Below, in pieces: positions 17,160 through 24,931 of a stretch of 53,942 nt of DNA (the first letter of the stretch is position 1; every line of letters starts with the position of its first letter). Location: positions 1-53,942 of the forward strand of contig CACGIE010000006.1 in assembly GCA_902573015.1 (NCBI GenBank), read 5' to 3'. A model generated the notes under the pieces. That model saw only the letters and a program-made list of their open reading frames with translations, did not search any database and was not told the DNA's origin. The stretch comes from an uncultured Candidatus Poseidoniales archaeon (GTDB taxonomy: Archaea; Thermoplasmatota; Poseidoniia; Poseidoniales; Thalassarchaeaceae). Position numbers and translations under genes: made by a program.

Positions 17160-17750
17160 CTGGATATTCCACTCTGGCGCAGTGATTGCGAACATTACGG
17201 AGTCAGTGAAGCGATCATACAACCATTCTCTGTCCTTTGAAACTCCCTCCAAGCGCAAACCCAGCCTCTCTGCTACTGCTCGACTAGGATGATTGTCCGC
17301 TGCAACCTCGATAACCGATCTGTGTAGTTTCAAATCAACAAAGCAGTGTTCTATGACCCTCCTGCATGACTTGGTAATGATCCCCCTGCCAGATGAGGAC
17401 TCGGAAACCCAATATCCCAATCCGAAGCTCCTATTGTCCCAGTCTACCCAATTTAGACTGACTACGCCAACGAGTTCGCCGTATTTACGAATCAAGTAAA
17501 CCCAGTTGAAGTTCTTGTCATCTCTTATCCGACGAATCATCGCTAACTCGTCATCCACTGAATTGACGTCATCCAGCCATGGGAGCCACTCCCTGAGATA
17601 TTCTCGGTTCTCATCAACAGTAACGAAGAGTTCTCTGGCGTCTCCCTCAATGGGAGCAAGCAATTCTAGCCCGTCCTCGACCATCAATGAGCTGGAAGGT
17701 AGAGGAGGCGGGGAATCAGGGTCATCCGGCCATCCGATTGGCTCAGGCAT
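17145..17750 (-). CDS. GNAT acetyltransferase, RimJ/RimL type
   Basis: An acetyl-CoA-dependent N-acetyltransferase of about 201 residues. Family marks are ENREYLREWLPWLDDV near the N-terminus, GVVSLNWVDWDNRSFGLGYW, the CoA-loop region SSSGRGIITKSCRRVIEH, and HRSVIEVAADNHPSRAVAERLGLRLEG. These are typical of RimJ/RimL/SpeG-like proteins acting on protein N-termini or small amines. I chose ATG 17750; the frame extends four codons upstream. It is convergent with rqcH (15-base overlap) and divergent from the tryptophan dioxygenase gene. Substrate unknown. Confidence 0.88.
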   Translation of the reverse strand: MPEPIGWPDDPDSPPPLPSSSLMVEDGLELLAPIEGDARELFVTVDENREYLREWLPWLDDVNSVDDELAMIRRIRDDKNFNWVYLIRKYGELVGVVSLNWVDWDNRSFGLGYWVSESSSGRGIITKSCRRVIEHCFVDLKLHRSVIEVAADNHPSRAVAERLGLRLEGVSKDREWLYDRFTDSVMFAITAPEWNIQSGAN

Positions 17751-17829
17751 CAAGCACCGCAATGAATCGGGCGTTTTAGTGGTTCTAATTCAGCGGCAAC
17801 GCTTCAAGTGGACTGCCTCATGCGAGGCC

Positions 17830-18912
17830 ATGGGCGGAAACGGAGAGTCCGGTAACTGGACATACGGGGACTACCTGAGGCTTCACGAGTTACTGGAACT
17901 GCAAGGAGACGAAAGGGGAATTTCTGCAGATGAAATGCATTTCATCATCGTTCACCAGACTTTCGAGCTCTGGTTCAAGCAAATAATTCGAGAACTCGCA
18001 GAAACCAGAGAGATTTTGGATCAGGTCCCCGTTCCTGAGGATGATATTCCAAGGGCCGTAAGTCACCTGGAGAGGACGACTGAGATTTTTCGACTAATGG
18101 CGAACCAATGGACGGTTCTCGAGACTCTGACCCCACAGGGATTCCTAGCCTTCAGAGACGGATTGGGCACCGCATCGGGGTTCGAGTCTTTTCAGATGCG
18201 TGAGTTCGAGGCACTCCTAGGTCTTGAGACGGAAGACCGAATGTTCGGTATGGACCCGATTAAGACATTCAGAAAGCTATCCGAGAGAGGGGGGAAGGAC
18301 GAGGAGGTGCTGAAAAGGCTAGAAGAGCAGATGCGGAAATCCTCCCTATTCGAGTCACTCATCAAATGGATTGAACGGACGCCCATTATGGGTTCTTCTT
18401 TCGACGGTGATGATGACAAAGATGTGGTGAGAGCATATGTGGAGGCGCATCTGGAATCTCATCTCAAGATGGGGCAAGATGCCTTGGAGAGAATGTCCGA
18501 TTTGGACACGGAGGGAGCAGATAGGATGAGAGAAAGAATAGACTCATCACATCAGTCTGCAGTGTCTTTCTTGATTCCTGATGGGGAGATTAGTCGTTCT
18601 AGAGCAGGTCTTCTTTTCATTGAGTCATATCGAGAGTTGCCACTTCTGACCTGGCCGAGAAAGCTCATCGACGCGTTTGTCGAGTTAGAGGAGTCAATGG
18701 CAAAGTGGAGGCACGACCATGCACGAATGGTAGAAAGAATCATTGGAAAGAGGACTGGCACAGGTGGGACAAGCGGAGTGGACTACTTGGATGCAACAGC
18801 CAGATACCGAATTTTCAAGGACCTGTGGGAAGTTAGGACGATACTCGTTAAACCGCAGAATAGACCTGACCTGATTAATGCAGAATTCTACGGTTACACT
18901 GTCGATTCGTGA
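17830..18912 (+). CDS. kynA: Tryptophan 2,3-dioxygenase
   Basis: Heme enzyme opening the indole ring of L-tryptophan to N-formylkynurenine, first step of the kynurenine route. The N-terminal signature is NWTYGDYLRLHELLELQ, then FIIVHQTFELWFKQIIREL, and GFESFQMREFEALLG. The heme-ligand His is H297 in RHDHARMVERIIG, followed by KRTGTGGTSGVDYL. At 360 residues it is longer than many bacterial enzymes (about 280-300), with extra helical sequence around residues 140-215, in this respect nearer the animal type. The open frame reaches back to 17506, but that part overlaps the GNAT gene; ATG 17830 begins just before the conserved domain. No other kynurenine-pathway gene lies in the window. Confidence 0.95.
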   Translation: MGGNGESGNWTYGDYLRLHELLELQGDERGISADEMHFIIVHQTFELWFKQIIRELAETREILDQVPVPEDDIPRAVSHLERTTEIFRLMANQWTVLETLTPQGFLAFRDGLGTASGFESFQMREFEALLGLETEDRMFGMDPIKTFRKLSERGGKDEEVLKRLEEQMRKSSLFESLIKWIERTPIMGSSFDGDDDKDVVRAYVEAHLESHLKMGQDALERMSDLDTEGADRMRERIDSSHQSAVSFLIPDGEISRSRAGLLFIESYRELPLLTWPRKLIDAFVELEESMAKWRHDHARMVERIIGKRTGTGGTSGVDYLDATARYRIFKDLWEVRTILVKPQNRPDLINAEFYGYTVDS

Positions 18913-18969
18913 GTCCTGAAGACAGAATTGCATCGTGCCATTGAAGGCTAGGTCGTCAGTGGGCGGTTC

Positions 18970-20130
18970 ATGTCCGTCCCAGTAATCTGTGCTTATGCAC
19001 GAACTCCGGTGGGAAAGTTTCGAGGTTCGCTTTCCCAGTTCAGTGCTGTTGAACTGGGCATCATGGCTGTAAAGGAAGTCTGTATTAGATCGGGAATAGA
19101 TCCTGCCGGAGGAGTGGTGGATCAAGTGTACATGGGCCAAGTTCTGCAAGCAGGATGCGGGCAGGCACCAGCTCGTCAAGTGGCTATAGGAGCGGGGTTG
19201 CCGGTAACTACCCCCTGCACTACAATCAACAAAGTGTGCGGCTCAAGCCTGAAGGCTGCAATGATTGCTGCCACAGAGATTAGGGCAGGAGTATCGGAAG
19301 TTGTGATTGTAGGAGGGATGGAGTCAATGACCAATGCACCACACATTGCTCGGAATGTAGCCAAAGGACAAGACGTCCCCTTTGGTTCTCTTGAGTCTGT
19401 ACTAATTGGAGACGGACTGAAGGACGCATTTACTGGAGAGTCAATGGGCAATACTGGGGAGACGGTAGCAGAGGAGCATGGAATTACCAGAGAAGAGTCT
19501 GATAAATTCGCAGTCCGCTCACACTCCATGGCCAACGAAGCATGGGAGAAGGGATGGATTAGCGAAGAGGTTTTTCCTGTCGGTTCTCTATCTATTGACG
19601 AAGGAATTCGGCCAGAGACGAATGAAGAGATTCTATCATCTCTCAGGACTGTTTTCTCAGAGGACGGTCAAGTCACCGCAGGAAACGCCAGTCAAGTCTC
19701 GGATGGGGCCTCTGCAGTATTGATTGCTTCAGAAGAGAAGGCAAAAAGAGAAGGTTGGCCAATCTTGGCAAGAATTGTGGATTATGCCACATCCGGAGTG
19801 GAGTCCAACAGAGTGATGTCCGCGCCGATCCCTACTGTCAAGAAATTGTTGAAAATCACTGGTATGAGATTGGAAGATGTGGACATTTTGGAGCATAACG
19901 AGGCTTTCGCTTCTGCTTCATGCGCGATTAGGGACTCATTAGGAATTCCCGATGGATCATTCAACCCGCATGGAGGGGCAATTGCCATCGGACACCCACT
20001 CGGGGCTACCGGAGCTAGGTGCCTGATGACTTTGGTTAATGCCATGAGAAGGAGAGGATCGAGGAGGGGGATTGTGACAGTTTGTCTTGGTGGAGGAAAC
20101 GCAGTAGCGATGATGGTGGAGTGCCCTTAG
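18970..20130 (+). CDS. Acetyl-CoA C-acyltransferase (thiolase), bacterial type
   Basis: Condenses or cleaves acyl-CoA units. The nucleophilic Cys is C90 in NKVCGSSLKA; the other catalytic motifs are EHNEAFAS (His), GGAIAIGHPLGATG, and the terminal CLGGGNAVAM (Cys). At 386 residues it is standard for AtoB/FadA-like enzymes. It differs from the archaeal mevalonate-linked thiolase, which normally sits beside HMG-CoA synthase and a DUF35 protein; neither is here. Upstream lies tryptophan dioxygenase (57-base gap), downstream rpoK. A role in fatty-acid or amino-acid breakdown or acetoacetyl-CoA formation is likely; chain-length preference is unknown. Confidence 0.94.
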   Translation: MSVPVICAYARTPVGKFRGSLSQFSAVELGIMAVKEVCIRSGIDPAGGVVDQVYMGQVLQAGCGQAPARQVAIGAGLPVTTPCTTINKVCGSSLKAAMIAATEIRAGVSEVVIVGGMESMTNAPHIARNVAKGQDVPFGSLESVLIGDGLKDAFTGESMGNTGETVAEEHGITREESDKFAVRSHSMANEAWEKGWISEEVFPVGSLSIDEGIRPETNEEILSSLRTVFSEDGQVTAGNASQVSDGASAVLIASEEKAKREGWPILARIVDYATSGVESNRVMSAPIPTVKKLLKITGMRLEDVDILEHNEAFASASCAIRDSLGIPDGSFNPHGGAIAIGHPLGATGARCLMTLVNAMRRRGSRRGIVTVCLGGGNAVAMMVECP

Positions 20131-20162
20131 CCGGGTTTTGGTTCTCCCATACCAGTCATAGA

Positions 20163-20170
20163 CCTTATTT
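20163..20170 (+). promoter_or_regulatory. TATA-like box of rpoK
   Basis: CCTTATTT is centred 28 bases before ATG 20195 and fits a leaderless transcript. Confidence 0.45.
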
Positions 20171-20194
20171 GGGGGTCTCCGGTCGACCGCTTCG

Positions 20195-20455
20195 ATGGTT
20201 GAGCCAGCTCGCACTCATACACGCTTCGAAAAGGCCAGAATAATCGGTGCCCGAGCGCTCCAGATTAGCATGGGAGCCCCTCTCTTCGTGACAGAGGACG
20301 AGCTACGTGAGAAGTACAGCGGGGAGTTGATTCAACTCTACGGTGTAGACGATGCAAAGGAGAAAGTCGTTCTGGACCCAATGAAGATAGCCACACTGGA
20401 GTACGAGCAGAACAAGATCCCCATTGACATTGACCCTCACTTCGGGGAAGAATGA
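20195..20455 (+). CDS. rpoK: DNA-directed RNA polymerase subunit K (Rpb6/omega homologue)
   Basis: Small assembly and stability subunit of the archaeal RNA polymerase. The diagnostic core is [20 protein letters not shown] (residues about 6-26), followed by PLFVTE and an acidic C-terminal half. At 86 residues it is slightly longer than typical archaeal RpoK. It stands between thiolase and the heme A genes, not in a ribosomal-protein cluster, and seems to have its own promoter. Confidence 0.93.
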   Translation: MVEPARTHTRFEKARIIGARALQISMGAPLFVTEDELREKYSGELIQLYGVDDAKEKVVLDPMKIATLEYEQNKIPIDIDPHFGEE

Positions 20456-20488
20456 AGCGTTATGGCCCCTTACCGGGAGCGATAGCAA

Positions 20489-21508
20489 TTGACTAACTGG
20501 AAGTACTCAAAGGGCCTAACAGCTTGTCTAATCGGCTTGACTGTGGTAGTAATCGGACTCGGCGGTCTAATTCGAATCTACGATGCAGGAGAGTCTTGCC
20601 CGGATTGGCCATTGTGTTTCGGGACCATCGGTTTCGATATTTCCGAGGAAGAGCAAGAGGCTTGGTACATTGAGAATCCAGATGAGGTGGATTCTAGAGG
20701 ATCTGGACATAGATACACTACTTTCCAGATATTCACAGAGTGGTTCCACAGGATTCTTGCAGGTCTAGTTCTGGGGCCTCTGGTTATTCTCAACTGGTAC
20801 ATGCTGAGAGGAGGCGATGAGAAAGTCAAGTTCGCATCCACATTGACTGTTGTCCTAATTGTCTGGCAAGGTGCCATTGGGTGGCTGACAGTCGAAATGG
20901 ACAATCTCCATTGGAGTGTAGCCCTTCACCTAAGCTCTGCATTGGCTTTTACCATGAGCATGTTTTGGTTGTGGTTAACTCTCACTAGAATGGAGGAAGG
21001 GCTTCCTGAGTGGTTAAGGTTTGATTACTCGATCTCTAAGAAATGGAAAGTCAGAGTAGGATTGTTGTCATTAGGGGCGTTCGTCTCAATTTTCTCTGGG
21101 ACCTTCGTTTCTACGACTCCCGGTGCAAATTTCGGATGCGGAGTGGACGGCTTGCCCGATTCCTGGCCCCTATGTAATGGAAAAATTATAGATTCAGTAG
21201 AGGATGTTGTCGCTCAGTCACAGATCATACACAGATGGTTTGTCGGTCTGATGCTAATCGCACTGATTTTCGCATCATATTCGATTTCCAACGAGCAGTC
21301 AGAGAATAATGTCCTTAGGAACTGGATTTGGGGCTCAACTTTCTTATTCTTTGTCAATACATCCATTGGTGCGATTTATGTTCTATCCTGGGATTTGGAA
21401 GAAGGATTCTTTGAATTCCTCTCATTAGTACACCTCATGATGGCTTCACTGACTTTCGTCACTATGGCCATATCTTGGATCGGATGCTCGATCGCTGAGG
21501 ATGGGTGA
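20489..21508 (+). CDS. ctaA: Heme A synthase (CtaA/COX15)
   Basis: Membrane enzyme that oxidises the C8 methyl of heme O to give heme A for aa3-type terminal oxidases. About eight membrane helices are visible. Heme-ligand histidines appear in TEWFHRILAGLVLG, HWSVALHLSSALAF, IHRWFVGLM and LVHLMMASL. Both loop cysteine pairs are present: ESCPDWPLCFG in the first half and FGCGVDGLPDSWPLCNG in the second. At 339 residues it is the two-bundle form. The start is TTG at 20489. Its stop overlaps the ctaB start by four bases (GTGA), so the two heme steps are translationally coupled. Confidence 0.93.
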   Translation: MTNWKYSKGLTACLIGLTVVVIGLGGLIRIYDAGESCPDWPLCFGTIGFDISEEEQEAWYIENPDEVDSRGSGHRYTTFQIFTEWFHRILAGLVLGPLVILNWYMLRGGDEKVKFASTLTVVLIVWQGAIGWLTVEMDNLHWSVALHLSSALAFTMSMFWLWLTLTRMEEGLPEWLRFDYSISKKWKVRVGLLSLGAFVSIFSGTFVSTTPGANFGCGVDGLPDSWPLCNGKIIDSVEDVVAQSQIIHRWFVGLMLIALIFASYSISNEQSENNVLRNWIWGSTFLFFVNTSIGAIYVLSWDLEEGFFEFLSLVHLMMASLTFVTMAISWIGCSIAEDG

Positions 21509-22554
21509 TTCAGATTCTTCATTCCATCAAAGACTACTTCTCATTGACTAAGCCAAGAGTGGTGGTACTTCTACAAATTACAGCGATATGTTCAGTGATA
21601 ATTCATGATTCAATGGAAGGAGATTTTGGTTCCGACTCGATTCAGACAATGCTGGTAGTTCTGATTGGAGGGTATCTAACTGCGGGGGGCGCCAATGCGA
21701 TCAATATGTGGTACGATAGAGACATAGATCCCAAGATGGCCCGAACCTCCGGAAGAGCTATTCCATCTGGTAGGGTTGAGGCGGGATCCGCGTTATTCTT
21801 CGGGATTCTTATTTCCATTCTAGGAGTCTGGTGGTTCTATGAAATGTCGAATGAAGTAGCCGCCTTCTGGTCGGCTTTCAGCGTTCTATTCTACGTTCTG
21901 ATTTACAGCATTTGGCTGAAAAGAAGGACTCCGCAGAACATCGTAATTGGAGGAATTGCTGGTTCGACCCCCCCAGTAATAGGATGGTCCGCTTCTTCGG
22001 AGGACCTGTCTATCTCAACCGATTCAATGGCTTCTGTACTAGAGTCGGTGATTGAACTCGGTAGTCCAATGCCATGGTTCTTGTTCGTCCTTATCTTCCT
22101 GTGGACTCCACCACACTTCTGGGCCTTAGCACTGTACAGATCCGAAGAATATGCAGAAGTAGGAGTCCCAATGCTGCCTAATGTGAAAGGGCCTGAACGT
22201 ACTCTTTTGGAGATGAAGGTTTACTCAATTCTGCTGGTCCTTTTGTCGCTAGCGGCTCCCACAACTTTAGAGGCAGTCAAAATTGAAGATTGGAGTTACC
22301 ACGTCCTGAGTTGGACGATTCTAGGATTGAGTCTTTGGTACGCTTCCACGGTTTGGAGGATAGACATTTCAGAGGAGCCCGATGAAACAGGTAGGATCTC
22401 CAGTGCTGCAACTTCTTTCTTCGTCTCGATGCTATACCTTGCACTGATGTTCGTAGTTCTTGTAACTGGGAGTTTTGGACAATTTGGAGTCGTTATTGGA
22501 GCAATCATAGCCACTGTTTTCGTGACTAGGACGGAGTTGAAATCTACCACATAG
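21505..22554 (+). CDS. ctaB: Protoheme IX farnesyltransferase, heme O synthase (CtaB/COX10)
   Basis: UbiA-family membrane prenyltransferase that adds a farnesyl group to heme B, giving heme O, the substrate of CtaA. The Asp-rich site is ANAINMWYDRDIDPKMART, followed by SGRAIPSG; the second motif is LYRSEEYAEVGVPMLPNVKG. Eight or nine membrane helices are visible. At 349 residues it is longer than most (about 290-300), partly through a Ser/Asp-rich insert after GWSASSEDL. The start is GTG at 21505 inside the ctaA stop. The pair predicts an A-type heme-copper oxidase elsewhere in the genome. Confidence 0.94.
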   Translation: MIQILHSIKDYFSLTKPRVVVLLQITAICSVIIHDSMEGDFGSDSIQTMLVVLIGGYLTAGGANAINMWYDRDIDPKMARTSGRAIPSGRVEAGSALFFGILISILGVWWFYEMSNEVAAFWSAFSVLFYVLIYSIWLKRRTPQNIVIGGIAGSTPPVIGWSASSEDLSISTDSMASVLESVIELGSPMPWFLFVLIFLWTPPHFWALALYRSEEYAEVGVPMLPNVKGPERTLLEMKVYSILLVLLSLAAPTTLEAVKIEDWSYHVLSWTILGLSLWYASTVWRIDISEEPDETGRISSAATSFFVSMLYLALMFVVLVTGSFGQFGVVIGAIIATVFVTRTELKSTT

Positions 22555-22606
22555 TCCCGATGGTTTGAAACACCAAACGAACCATGGGGGGGGCACGGGT
22601 GAGACA

Positions 22607-23863
22607 ATGGAAGAGCATGACCTAATCTACGACTGGAATGATATCGACTACTCGATAGATCGGGACGAGTCGGATCACCCGCATGAGCTGTGGTTCGACG
22701 ATGAGACTCTTCGAGACGGTTTGCAGAGTCCTAGCGCGAGAAACCCAACAATCGAGCAGAAAATAGAATTAATCGACTACATGGAGAAGCTAGGTATCCA
22801 GAAGGTGGATCTAGGTCTTCCCGGAGCAGGACCCTTCCACATAGACCATATTGATTCAATGCTAAATCATATGGGGGAAAATGGATATAATCTCAGACCC
22901 GGATGTGCTGTGAGGACAGTTGTCTCAGATATCGAACCACTGGTGGAGCTACAAGCAAAGCATGAGAGGCAGATCCAGGCGAGTGCATTTCTGGGAACTA
23001 GCCCGATTAGACAGTTTGCCGAAGGATGGACTATGGGGAGAATAATGGAGACCGCTGAGAAAGCGGTCACCTTCGCTGTGGACAACGATATCCCAGTGAT
23101 GTTCGTAACAGAGGATACCACGAGGAGCAAGCCGGAAGAAATCAAGCAGGTGTACGCGAGGGCGATAGAATTGGGAGCAGACAGAATTTGTGTTTGTGAC
23201 ACGTGCGGACACGTTACCCCGAATGGAGTTAGAAGGCTCCTAGAATTCATCCAGGAAGAGGTCATTCCCGACTCAGGAGTCAAAAGGAGAGAGATAGAGG
23301 TAAACTGGCATGGGCATCAAGACAGAGGCCTAGGAGTTGCGAACAACCTAGCTGCATACGAGGCAGGTGCTGATGTGATTCACGGAACGGCTCTAGGAGT
23401 AGGCGAGAGAGCAGGTAACGCACCCCTGGACCAGACACTTGTGAATCTGAGCCTGATGGGAGTTATCAAAAACGATCTCACCGCGCTGAACAAATATACA
23501 AGAAAGGCTCACCAGTATGTGGAAGTGGCTCTTCCGCATAACTATCCGGTCTTTGGAGAGGATGCCTTTGAGACAGGAACTGGCGTTCATGCTTCGGCGG
23601 TGATCAAGGCGATGGACAAAGGAGATGACTGGTTGGCGGATAGAGTCTACTCCGGCGTCCCTGCTGGAGACTTCGGACTACAGCAGGTAATCAGGATCGG
23701 GCATATGAGCGGAAGATCAAATGTGATTCACTGGCTGAAAAGAAATGGTTACGAAGCAGAAGACGATCTAGTTGCACATATGTTCGATGTGGCAAAGAGT
23801 CAGAGAAGGATGATGACCGACGAAGAGGTTCACGATGCAATTTCTGAATTCAAAGCCATGTAG
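22607..23863 (+). CDS. DRE-TIM metallolyase (isopropylmalate/homocitrate synthase or HMG-CoA lyase family)
   Basis: A TIM-barrel acyltransferase/lyase of 418 residues. The metal and catalytic signature is DDETLRDGLQSPS (DRE-type), with later metal ligands in NWHGHQDRGLG and the loop GVGERAGNAPLDQ, which resembles LeuA/homocitrate-type enzymes, while RDGLQ is more HMG-CoA-lyase-like. GTGVHASAV is also synthase-like. The C-terminal regulatory domain of full-length LeuA is missing. I chose ATG 22607, with GGTGAG before it; a TTG 14 codons upstream gives a Gly/His-rich unlikely extension. The product could condense acetyl-CoA with a 2-oxoacid or cleave such a product; the substrate is not readable. 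A BASS carrier gene follows after 41 bases. Confidence 0.85.
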   Translation: MEEHDLIYDWNDIDYSIDRDESDHPHELWFDDETLRDGLQSPSARNPTIEQKIELIDYMEKLGIQKVDLGLPGAGPFHIDHIDSMLNHMGENGYNLRPGCAVRTVVSDIEPLVELQAKHERQIQASAFLGTSPIRQFAEGWTMGRIMETAEKAVTFAVDNDIPVMFVTEDTTRSKPEEIKQVYARAIELGADRICVCDTCGHVTPNGVRRLLEFIQEEVIPDSGVKRREIEVNWHGHQDRGLGVANNLAAYEAGADVIHGTALGVGERAGNAPLDQTLVNLSLMGVIKNDLTALNKYTRKAHQYVEVALPHNYPVFGEDAFETGTGVHASAVIKAMDKGDDWLADRVYSGVPAGDFGLQQVIRIGHMSGRSNVIHWLKRNGYEAEDDLVAHMFDVAKSQRRMMTDEEVHDAISEFKAM

Positions 23864-23876
23864 TTAGAGAGCACAG

Positions 23877-23882
23877 TTATAC
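23877..23882 (+). promoter_or_regulatory. TATA-like box of the BASS transporter gene
   Basis: TTATAC is centred 25 bases before ATG 23905, suggesting a separate leaderless promoter in the short gap after the DRE-TIM gene. Confidence 0.4.
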
Positions 23883-23904
23883 GGGGGTAAATTCCTCGAA
23901 GAGC

Positions 23905-24882
23905 ATGAGGGGAAGGCTAGTTGCTATTTCGGTACTGATTGCACTGGTGATGGTCTCATCATCAGTTCAGGCACAAGATGAGACAGAAGAAGAGGACAAC
24001 GTGATTATCGATGTAGTACTACCACTCGCACTAGCGTTCATCATGTTCTCACTTGGTTTGGGACTAACCATAGGTGACTTCGCCTTGGTTTTCAGCGAGC
24101 CGAAGGCATTTACAATCGGGATAGTGAATCAGATGCTGGTACTTCCAATTGTGGGTTTCGCTATAGCAAGCTTTGCCGATCTAGACGGGGAGCTCGCTGT
24201 GGGTCTGATGATTCTAGCATGTTGCCCTGGTGGAGTCACGTCAAACATTCTGACGAAGTTAGCAAAAGGAGATACTGCGCTTTCGATTTCCTACACAGCA
24301 GTTGTTTCGGTTGTGTCCGTGATTACGTTGCCATTGGTGGTTGGCCTCTCAATGGACCATTTCATGGGAGAGTCCGCGCCGAGCATAGACATCATTGGTC
24401 TTGGAATTACCATGTTCCTGCTAACTACTCTTCCCGTGGCTATTGGAATGTCCATCAGGGCTACCAAGCCTAGTACAGCAGAATCTATCGATAGGGGAGT
24501 CAGCCTGACCGCAGCGGTTCTGTTTGTGATAATCGTCCTAGCAGCAATAGCTAGTGAGTGGGATACTCTGATGGACAATATCGGAACTCTAGGCCCATCT
24601 GTGGTGGCACTAAACGCCCTTATGCTCACTATCGGTTACCAGAGTGCGAAATTACTCAATCTTGAGCCCTCAAGGGCTACTACTGTTTCGATTGAGAGTG
24701 GAATACAGAATGCGACTGTAGGAATTACCGTTGGAGGTCTTATTCTTGCTTCTCCGAGTGGGGGCCTATCTACACTGAGCTTACCTTCAGGAGTGTATGG
24801 GGTTCTGATGTATCTCGTCATAGCACCCTTCGTGTATCACAGAATATCCTCTTCTGGAGACTCTGAGAACTCGGATAATTGA
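23905..24882 (+). CDS. BASS family (bile acid:Na+ symporter superfamily) transporter
   Basis: A 325-residue carrier. The N-terminus resembles a signal peptide (VAISVLIALVMVSSSVQA), then an acidic stretch, then about nine or ten membrane helices. Family marks are the unwound-helix motif CCPGGVTSNILTKLAKGD, a later ESGIQNATVGI, and LVIAPFVYH near the end. BASS members move organic anions with sodium, including bile acids, pyruvate, 2-oxoacids and pantoate, depending on clade. Its position after a DRE-TIM synthase-like gene hints at a 2-oxo or malate-like organic acid, but this is inference. The protein ends in a short Ser/Asp-rich tail. Confidence 0.9.
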   Translation: MRGRLVAISVLIALVMVSSSVQAQDETEEEDNVIIDVVLPLALAFIMFSLGLGLTIGDFALVFSEPKAFTIGIVNQMLVLPIVGFAIASFADLDGELAVGLMILACCPGGVTSNILTKLAKGDTALSISYTAVVSVVSVITLPLVVGLSMDHFMGESAPSIDIIGLGITMFLLTTLPVAIGMSIRATKPSTAESIDRGVSLTAAVLFVIIVLAAIASEWDTLMDNIGTLGPSVVALNALMLTIGYQSAKLLNLEPSRATTVSIESGIQNATVGITVGGLILASPSGGLSTLSLPSGVYGVLMYLVIAPFVYHRISSSGDSENSDN

Positions 24883-24902
24883 CTAGCAACAAAGACGAAC
24901 GG

Positions 24903-24909
24903 CTATATT
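24903..24909 (+). promoter_or_regulatory. TATA-like box of the surface protease gene
   Basis: CTATATT is centred 26 bases before GTG 24932, giving a leaderless transcript. The spacing supports the GTG start. Confidence 0.5.
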
Positions 24910-24931
24910 CTCTGGTTTATCTAAGTAGCAT

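Noticed and set aside
17506-17829. Upstream extension of the tryptophan dioxygenase frame
   Set aside because: These 108 codons are antisense to the GNAT gene, read as Ser-rich noise, and precede a good ATG next to the conserved domain.
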